The translations under genes and the position numbers were made by a program. Under the pieces are notes generated by a model that ran no database searches, was not told the origin of the DNA, and saw only the letters and a list, made by a program, of their open reading frames with translations. From Turneriella parva DSM 21527 (GTDB taxonomy: Bacteria > Spirochaetota > Leptospiria > Turneriellales > Turneriellaceae), in assembly GCF_000266885.1 (NCBI RefSeq), contig NC_018020.1:3224001-3288000 (forward strand): a stretch of 64,000 nt of DNA, read 5' to 3'. Shown in pieces: positions 59,644 to 64,000 of this stretch; position 1 is the first letter of the stretch, and each line of letters begins with the position of its first letter.

Positions 59644-61053
59644 GTCTACAAAGTGACCGTGAATCGCCGCTAGTGCAGCCATAGCGGGTGACACGAGATA
59701 AGTGCGTCCACCTTTGCCCTGACGACCCTCAAAATTGCGGTTCGATGTTGATGCGCAGCGCTCGCCGGGTTCGAGCACGTCGTCATTCATCGCCAGGCAC
59801 ATCGAGCAACCTGGCTCGCGCCATTCGAAACCGGCCGATTTGAATATTTCGTGCAGACCTTCTTTTTCGGCCTGGTCTTTGACGCGGTGGCTGCCGGGCA
59901 CGACCATCGCGAGTTTAATCGAACCGGCAACCTTGCGGTTTTTGATGACTTTCGCCGCTTCGCGCAGGTCTTCAATGCGCGAATTGGTGCATGAGCCGAT
60001 AAAAACCTTATCGAGTTTGATCTGGCCGATCGCGGTACCTTCGGCAAAATCCATGTATTCGAGAGCCTTCTTGATGCCGACCCGTTCTACGTCGTCTTTG
60101 GCGTCGCTGAGTCTGGGCATGTTTGCCGTGACATCGACGACCATTCCCGGTGAAGTACCCCAGGTTACCTGCGGTGCGAGGGTGTTGCAGTCGATTTCGA
60201 CTTCAACGTCAAACTTTGCGCCCGGGTCGGTCTTGAGCGTACGCCAGTACGCCACGGCTTTTTGCCAGGCCTCACCTTTTGGCGCATGCTCGCGGCCTTC
60301 GAGATACGCAAATGTCTTGTCATCTGGTGCTATCATGCCTGCACGCGCGCCAGCTTCGATTGACATGTTGCAGATCGTCATGCGGCCTTCCATCGAGAGC
60401 GCTTCGATCGCTTCACCGGCGTATTCGAGGACAAAACCTGTGGCTCCGGCGGTGCCGATTTTGCCGATCAGCGCAAGCACCATGTCTTTCGCATAAACGC
60501 CGGGGTTGAGTTTGCCCTTAAAATTGACGCGCATCGTTTTCGCCTTTGACTGCACGAGGCACTGTGTCGCGAGCACATGTTCGACTTCAGAGGTGCCGAT
60601 GCCAAACGCAAGCGCTCCGAACGCTCCATGCGTTGAGGTATGCGAATCGCCGCAGACGACGGTTTTGCCCGGCAGAGTCAAGCCCAGTTCGGGGCCGATC
60701 ACATGCACGACGCCCTGATTATAGCTTGAAAGGTCGAAGCAGGGTATGCCAAATTCGGCGCAATTGCGCTTGAGAAAATCCATCTGTTTGGCGCTGATCG
60801 GGTCTTTCACGGGCTTATCCCGATCTTTAGTCGGTACGTTGTGGTCCATCGTAGCGAAAGTGAGGTCTGGCCGGCGTACCTTGCGCTTTGCCATGCGCAG
60901 GCCGTCGAATGCCTGTGGACTCGTGACTTCGTGAATGAGGTGCAGGTCGATGTAGATGAGGTTCTTGTTCTCTTCGCGCTTAGGCGCACCCGGCGCTGAA
61001 TAGATACCCACGAGGTGTGCATCCCAGACTTTTTCAAAAAGCGTTTTTGCCAT
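59620..61053 (-). CDS. leuC: 3-isopropylmalate dehydratase large subunit
   Basis: 477 residues from ATG 61053 ([15 protein letters not shown]); the reading frame opens to 61080, but the promoter elements are inside that part. Fe-S ligands are in [14 protein letters not shown] and the [11 protein letters not shown] segment, and [19 protein letters not shown] is the hallmark substrate region. Aconitase-family subunit of leucine biosynthesis, operon with leuD. A LysR-family gene is divergent, the usual arrangement for leu regulation. Confidence 0.97.
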   Translation of the reverse strand: MAKTLFEKVWDAHLVGIYSAPGAPKREENKNLIYIDLHLIHEVTSPQAFDGLRMAKRKVRRPDLTFATMDHNVPTKDRDKPVKDPISAKQMDFLKRNCAEFGIPCFDLSSYNQGVVHVIGPELGLTLPGKTVVCGDSHTSTHGAFGALAFGIGTSEVEHVLATQCLVQSKAKTMRVNFKGKLNPGVYAKDMVLALIGKIGTAGATGFVLEYAGEAIEALSMEGRMTICNMSIEAGARAGMIAPDDKTFAYLEGREHAPKGEAWQKAVAYWRTLKTDPGAKFDVEVEIDCNTLAPQVTWGTSPGMVVDVTANMPRLSDAKDDVERVGIKKALEYMDFAEGTAIGQIKLDKVFIGSCTNSRIEDLREAAKVIKNRKVAGSIKLAMVVPGSHRVKDQAEKEGLHEIFKSAGFEWREPGCSMCLAMNDDVLEPGERCASTSNRNFEGRQGKGGRTYLVSPAMAALAAIHGHFVDARSEITA

Positions 61054-61059
61054 ACCATG

Positions 61060-61087
61060 AACATACCACATATTTTCCATAAGTCAA
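61060..61087 (-). promoter_or_regulatory. leuC promoter (TTGACT-16-TATGTT), leaderless
   Basis: On the minus strand TTGACT (61087-61082) and TATGTT (61065-61060) are 16 bases apart; six bases later is the leuC ATG, so transcription would start at or near the start codon. The whole 61054-61154 region is AT-rich and contains an inverted repeat cataag/cttatg (61078-61083, 61130-61135) that could bind the divergent LysR-type protein. Confidence 0.55.
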
Positions 61088-61154
61088 ATAAATAATTGAT
61101 ATGTTATCTATAATAATTTCTTATGCCATAGAGCGAAGCGCTCCGCTTTCAGAA

Positions 61155-62033
61155 ATGGAAATACGCCAGTTCAGATACTTCGCCGAAGTCTACCGCACGG
61201 GCAGTCTGTCGCTCGCGGCCGAAAATCTCTCGATGACACAGCCAGCGCTTTCTCAGCAGATCGCGCTGCTTGAACGCGAGCTGAAGACCCGGCTTTTCGA
61301 TCGCTCGCGAAAAGGCATGACCGCGACCGAGGCGGGCGAAGCGTTTGCGCCACGCGCCGCTCTGATACTGGCACAGATTACCGACCTCGAAACGACGTTG
61401 AGGCCCAAAGCGGAACCCGGTGAAGTGACGTTCGCGGTCGGCGAAACCCTCGCAGCGCATTTTGTGCCTGCGCTCATGAAAAAACTCAAAGTCCGCTTTC
61501 CTGAAACGCGGTTTCGGGTGCGCGAGAGCAACCTGACCGAAATGAAAACTGCGCTGCGCGAAGGCCAGGTGGATTTTGCGCTCTCACCCGAAATGATCGA
61601 CGACAGGGCCTACACCAACCGCTATCTTCTCGAAGACGAGATATTACCGGTCGTGCAGGCCAACGATGCGCTCGCGACGCGTCCCGAATGGGAGAAAATG
61701 CGGCACCGCGACTGGATACTCTTTCAACCGGGCTCTGCGATCAGAAAAATTTCTGATGCCATCTTCTCGGGTGTCGACAGAAAATTTACCCCGCGTATCG
61801 TTATGGAACTCAGTAGTGTCGCGGGCGCGGTACACTGTCTCGAGGCAGGGCTTGGTATCGGTTTTATATCCGCACTTTCGCTGAAGCCAGGACTGACGCC
61901 GATTCGTGTGCCGGCGCTGGTGCGCAGGCGCCGTTTCTACGTCAGCTACCGTAAAAACCACGAGCGTGCGCTGCCAATAGTCGAGGCAATTCTGGCAAAC
62001 GCGACACCCGACGCGCAAATAGCCCGCAGGTAG
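61155..62033 (+). CDS. LysR-family transcriptional regulator
   Basis: 292 residues from ATG 61155 (MEIRQFRYFAEVYRTGSLSL); the frame opens to 61101, but the family starts here. The HTH is SLAAENLSMTQPALSQQIAL, and a C-terminal substrate-binding domain follows. TATAAT at 61109-61114 is a possible -10 about 40 bases upstream. Divergent from leuCD, so a leucine-pathway regulator is likely by position only; the ligand is unproven. Confidence 0.93.
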   Translation: MEIRQFRYFAEVYRTGSLSLAAENLSMTQPALSQQIALLERELKTRLFDRSRKGMTATEAGEAFAPRAALILAQITDLETTLRPKAEPGEVTFAVGETLAAHFVPALMKKLKVRFPETRFRVRESNLTEMKTALREGQVDFALSPEMIDDRAYTNRYLLEDEILPVVQANDALATRPEWEKMRHRDWILFQPGSAIRKISDAIFSGVDRKFTPRIVMELSSVAGAVHCLEAGLGIGFISALSLKPGLTPIRVPALVRRRRFYVSYRKNHERALPIVEAILANATPDAQIARR

Positions 62034-62119
62034 AGCTTAACCCGGGTTTTCTCGTTGTGGTTCCCTGTTTTGTGCCAAAAAACAGCCCAAACACCGCGCA
62101 TATTTCAATGCAAAAAAAC

Positions 62120-62148
62120 TTGACGGTCATTTACCAAAATGGTAAGTT
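62120..62148 (+). promoter_or_regulatory. Promoter with embedded perfect palindrome upstream of the DksA-like gene
   Basis: TTGACG (62120-62125), 17-base spacer, TAAGTT (62143-62148), then the ATG six bases later, so a leaderless transcript is expected. A perfect palindrome ttacca-aaa-tggtaa (62131-62145) covers the spacer and half of the -10, a classic repressor position. Confidence 0.6.
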
Positions 62149-62154
62149 CCGGCA

Positions 62155-62559
62155 ATGGCTAAATCTCCGTTTTCTGCAAAAGAACTCACCGAGTTCAAAG
62201 ACCAGCTGCTCGAAAAAAAAGAGCACCTGATAAAAGAGATTCAAGGCAAAGAAGCTGAACTCACCAGCGGAGAAAAAGACGAAGTCGGCGACATGGCAGA
62301 CCTCGCTACCGAGCTGATCGAGCGCGAGCTAAACATGTCTCTCTCAGAGGTCGACCGTTCGCGCCTCGAAGAAATCGATGCAGCGCTCAATCGCATCAAA
62401 GAAAAAACCTATGGCATCTGCGTCGATACGGGCGAAGTAATCAACAAAGCCCGTCTCAAAGCGGTGCCAGAAGCGCTCAGAACCCTCGCGGCGCAAGAGG
62501 CGTACGACAGGCAGATGCGCAAAAAGAAAACCATGCAGCGCATGCCCGATCTCGACTGA
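62155..62559 (+). CDS. DksA/TraR-family protein with degenerate zinc finger
   Basis: 134 residues. The coiled-coil N-terminal half (ELTEFKDQLLEKKEHLIKEI) with DEVGDMADLATELIERELN matches DksA/TraR coiled-coil tips that enter the RNA polymerase secondary channel. The C-terminal finger YGICVDTGEVINKARLKAVP keeps only one Cys of the C4 set (the others are Thr, Thr and Ala-type), as in zinc-independent DksA2-like proteins. It may modulate RNA polymerase under stress. Its promoter contains a palindrome. Confidence 0.8.
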   Translation: MAKSPFSAKELTEFKDQLLEKKEHLIKEIQGKEAELTSGEKDEVGDMADLATELIERELNMSLSEVDRSRLEEIDAALNRIKEKTYGICVDTGEVINKARLKAVPEALRTLAAQEAYDRQMRKKKTMQRMPDLD

Positions 62560-62564
62560 CGTGG

Positions 62565-63308
62565 TTGTTCTGCGGGGCAACCTGGTTGCGTGTCGATCTC
62601 TATCCTGAATTTCTAGAAATACTCGCGGCCGCGAAGGGCCTCGTCGCGGGCAGGCGCTTCTTTCTTTGGCGCGGAGAGCACGAAAGCGAGCCTGAAGGGG
62701 TCGATTTTTCGTTTCGGCCGGTCGTGTCAGAAAAACTGGTCGAACGCACGCTCGACAAGAATGCCTGCGTTCTCTGCACGCAGCGTATCTCGTACAAGCG
62801 GGGCCAGTTCAGTCCACAGCATCCGTCGCAGCCCTACCTGATGCTCGTACACAACGATTTTCTCGGCCCCCGGGGCGGCATCTATCAGAACAGCGAAGAA
62901 GACAGCCTCTTCGGCCGCATGGTCGAGCGTGTGCTCGGTTTCGCCCCGGCTGAGGCTCTTGTGCGCGAGGTGTTGCGCTGCCATTTTGCAGCCGAGCACC
63001 TGACCAATGCGGATCTATTACAGAACTGTTTCTCGCACCTGCGTGCCGACATTGAACACTACGGTATAAAGGGCATTTTGCTGTTCGGCAAGGCTGCGAG
63101 CCTTGTTTTTCCCGACAAAGCAAAACTCGAAAGCATGCAGGGGCAGGTATTCGAATGGCAGGGCGTGGCAACCACCGTCTGTGCGGGGCCCGGCAGGCTC
63201 GTCTATATGCGTGAGAAGGGTTTTGCGAAAGAGGCCATCGATGCTGAACGGCAGAAGATTTTTGCCGCGCTGACCACCTTTAAAGAAAAAATCATCGGGG
63301 GTGTTTAA
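62565..63308 (+). CDS. UDG-fold-like protein, unknown function
   Basis: 247 residues from TTG 62565; TTG 62586 is an alternative. The order CVLCTQRISYKRGQF, YLMLVHNDFLGPRGGIYQ, LRCHFAAEHLTNADLLQNCF and IKGILLFGKAASLVF resembles family-4-type uracil-DNA glycosylases, but the GE-(A)PG motif is replaced by HNDFLG and the catalytic HPS region by AGPGRL. It may be a divergent glycosylase or an inactive relative. It starts 5 bp after the DksA-like stop and its 3' end forms the left arm of a large hairpin. Confidence 0.45.
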   Translation: MFCGATWLRVDLYPEFLEILAAAKGLVAGRRFFLWRGEHESEPEGVDFSFRPVVSEKLVERTLDKNACVLCTQRISYKRGQFSPQHPSQPYLMLVHNDFLGPRGGIYQNSEEDSLFGRMVERVLGFAPAEALVREVLRCHFAAEHLTNADLLQNCFSHLRADIEHYGIKGILLFGKAASLVFPDKAKLESMQGQVFEWQGVATTVCAGPGRLVYMREKGFAKEAIDAERQKIFAALTTFKEKIIGGV

Positions 63309-63440
63309 AAAATCGCCGTGCAGGCGAAAACGCTGCATTTGCCTGCGGCAAACACACGCCGAGCGGCCTATTCAGGCCGGTTTCCGCCCGAGCGCCGCGC
63401 ATGTGCAGCGCGGTACGCGATTTTTTGGACACCCCCGATG
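63293..63440 (+). other. Multi-armed palindromic element over the end of the UDG-like gene
   Basis: A 24-position outer stem, 63293-63316/63417-63440, is complete if two T.G positions (63305-63306 with 63427-63428) count as wobble pairs; these are G.U only in plus-strand RNA. The UDG-like TAA (63306-63308) lies in the left arm. Four further hairpins are inside: 63319-63336, 63338-63352, 63364-63379 and 63395-63413. It resembles the elements at 32255 and 37688 in size and in having an A6-TCGC segment in the stem. It is probably a complex terminator or structured 3' element. Confidence 0.7.
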
Positions 63441-63449
63441 CAAGGCAGA

Positions 63450-63692
63450 TTAACCGCCTGTTTCTTCGGTTGAAGCTTCGCTTTCTGCTTTTTTAGCTTT
63501 CTTGCGCTTCTTCTTGCCTTTTTTGGCTTTCTTAGCTTTTTTCGCTTTCTTGCCTTTTTTACCTTTTTTGGTATCTTCTTTTGCTGGTTCTTCTTTCGCT
63601 GGTTCTTCAGCTGAAGGTTCAGCGTCTTGTGCTACTGCAACGCCACCAAAGAGTGTGAAAGCGAGCAGCAATGCCAATAATTTTTTAAGCAT
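63450..63692 (-). CDS. Small exported Lys/Ala-rich protein
   Basis: 80 residues. Signal peptide MLKKLLALLLAFTLFGGVAVAQ then an acidic Glu/Pro segment (EPSAEEPAKEEPAKED) and a low-complexity Lys/Gly/Ala tract with a KKAKKAKKG-type repeat. A GGAG precedes the ATG. The tract may bind DNA, RNA, LPS or peptidoglycan by charge; this is inference. Monocistronic on the minus strand, convergent with the element before it. Confidence 0.65.
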   Translation of the reverse strand: MLKKLLALLLAFTLFGGVAVAQDAEPSAEEPAKEEPAKEDTKKGKKGKKAKKAKKAKKGKKKRKKAKKAESEASTEETGG

Positions 63693-63912
63693 TATGTTCT
63701 CCTAAAGACTTATGTTTGCGATCAGAGGGTTTGCCAATGGGCGCGCGCCCACGAACAAGCCTCAAATCACGCGTCAATAATAATACGTTGACAAACCGGA
63801 TTATCGGACAATTTTGGCGGCGGAATCCGGCAGGATTTCAATTTTTTCAGAGTGTTCGAAGGTCAATTGTCGTCGGCGCGCTGAGAGTCTAGAACTGGGA
63901 GATCAAAACTAA
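63693..63912. other. Divergent intergenic region, 220 bp, upstream of the RRM gene
   Basis: Separates the divergent Lys-rich and RRM genes. It holds a perfect 12-bp palindrome gggcgcgcgccc (63739-63750), AT-rich tracts and a TTGACA (63788-63793) with no good -10 at the right spacing. Possibly a long regulatory 5' leader for the RRM gene, as is common for cold-shock-type RNA-binding proteins. Nothing decisive is seen. Confidence 0.35.
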
Positions 63913-64000
63913 ATGAATATCTATGTGGGAAATCTGGCGTACAACGCCACTGATGAAGAGCTGCGTTCAGCGTTTGAGGCATTCGGTCAGGTAACGTCGG
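63913..64000 (+). CDS. RRM-domain RNA-binding protein, 5' part only
   Basis: The first 29 codons: MNIYVGNLAYNATDEELRSA with the RNP2-type IYVGNL strand and the first helix. This matches the small single-RRM glycine-rich type RNA-binding proteins of bacteria. The window ends in the gene. Confidence 0.85.
   Translation, partial: MNIYVGNLAYNATDEELRSAFEAFGQVTS

Noticed and set aside
63480-63580. Repetitive tract in the Lys-rich gene considered as a tandem repeat or CRISPR-like array
   Set aside because: It is a codon-level Lys/Ala/Gly low-complexity coding tract without fixed-length repeats and spacers.
1-64000. tRNA, rRNA, CRISPR arrays, replication origin
   Set aside because: None were recognised by eye in the gaps; gaps are short and no cloverleaf or repeat-spacer pattern was seen. 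A tRNAscan or CRISPR tool could overturn this.

Overview
The window (about 53% G+C by eye, dense coding on both strands, short intergenic gaps) looks like chromosome of a Leptospira-order spirochaete, most likely a Turneriella-like environmental leptospire. This is inference from the gene mix: SpoIIE/STAS/RsbW partner switching with a very long sensor phosphatase, many exported proteins without recognised relatives, leucine synthesis, KdsD for LPS, a SemiSWEET, and AcnD/PrpF. I see no rRNA, tRNA, CRISPR array or prophage. The only clear mobile element is one IS30-family insertion.

Layout. 1-5.8 kb: malate:quinone oxidoreductase (cut by the window edge) behind a membrane PAS/GHKL ATPase; divergently, an NSS transporter with a 32-residue MetS-like subunit and a glycosyltransferase-like protein, chained by GTGA and TAATG overlaps. 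5.8-11 kb: exported phosphodiesterase, outer-membrane protein, XerD-like recombinase, ComM. 11-24 kb: PrpF, IS30, an NmrA/AraC divergent pair, exported proteins, a SET protein, AcnD, a double cNMP-binding regulator and IlvD. 24-32 kb: exonuclease, cobalamin adenosyltransferase, pyruvate kinase, then the RsbV-RsbW-SpoIIE signalling operon. 32-38 kb: large multi-armed palindromic elements around a His/Gly-rich exported protein, an RND pump and an MFS transporter. 38-46.8 kb: an Fe-alcohol dehydrogenase fused to an SCP2-like domain, ArgH, a KdsD/XseB/GHKL operon, a glycosyltransferase and TyrS. 46.8-57 kb: MFS transporter, exported ankyrin protein, NadE, amine oxidase, HNH-like protein, SemiSWEET, LTA-synthase-like sulfatase and NagZ. 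57-64 kb: TolB-like/outer-membrane protein, LeuCD with a divergent LysR, a DksA-like protein, a UDG-fold-like protein, a Lys-rich exported protein and the start of an RRM protein.

Metabolic links: AcnD plus PrpF supply the 2-methylcitrate dehydration/isomerisation step of propionate use; IlvD and LeuCD belong to branched-chain amino-acid synthesis; Mqo, pyruvate kinase and the cobalamin adenosyltransferase belong to central carbon metabolism. Signalling is dominated by GHKL-type ATPases (three) and one complete partner-switch cassette.

The least expected signals are non-coding. (1) Three large multi-armed inverted-repeat structures (32255-32529, 37688-37841, 63293-63440) lie directly 3' of plus-strand genes. 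In two of them the imperfect positions are G.U pairs only if the RNA is read from the plus strand. The first carries a cUUCGg tetraloop and sits just upstream of a His/Gly-rich exported protein. (2) Near-perfect hairpins abut or contain stop codons (prpF, acnD, Fe-ADH, tyrS/MFS, leuC). (3) Several genes without a Shine-Dalgarno have a -10-like hexamer 5-6 bases before ATG, which suggests leaderless transcripts.
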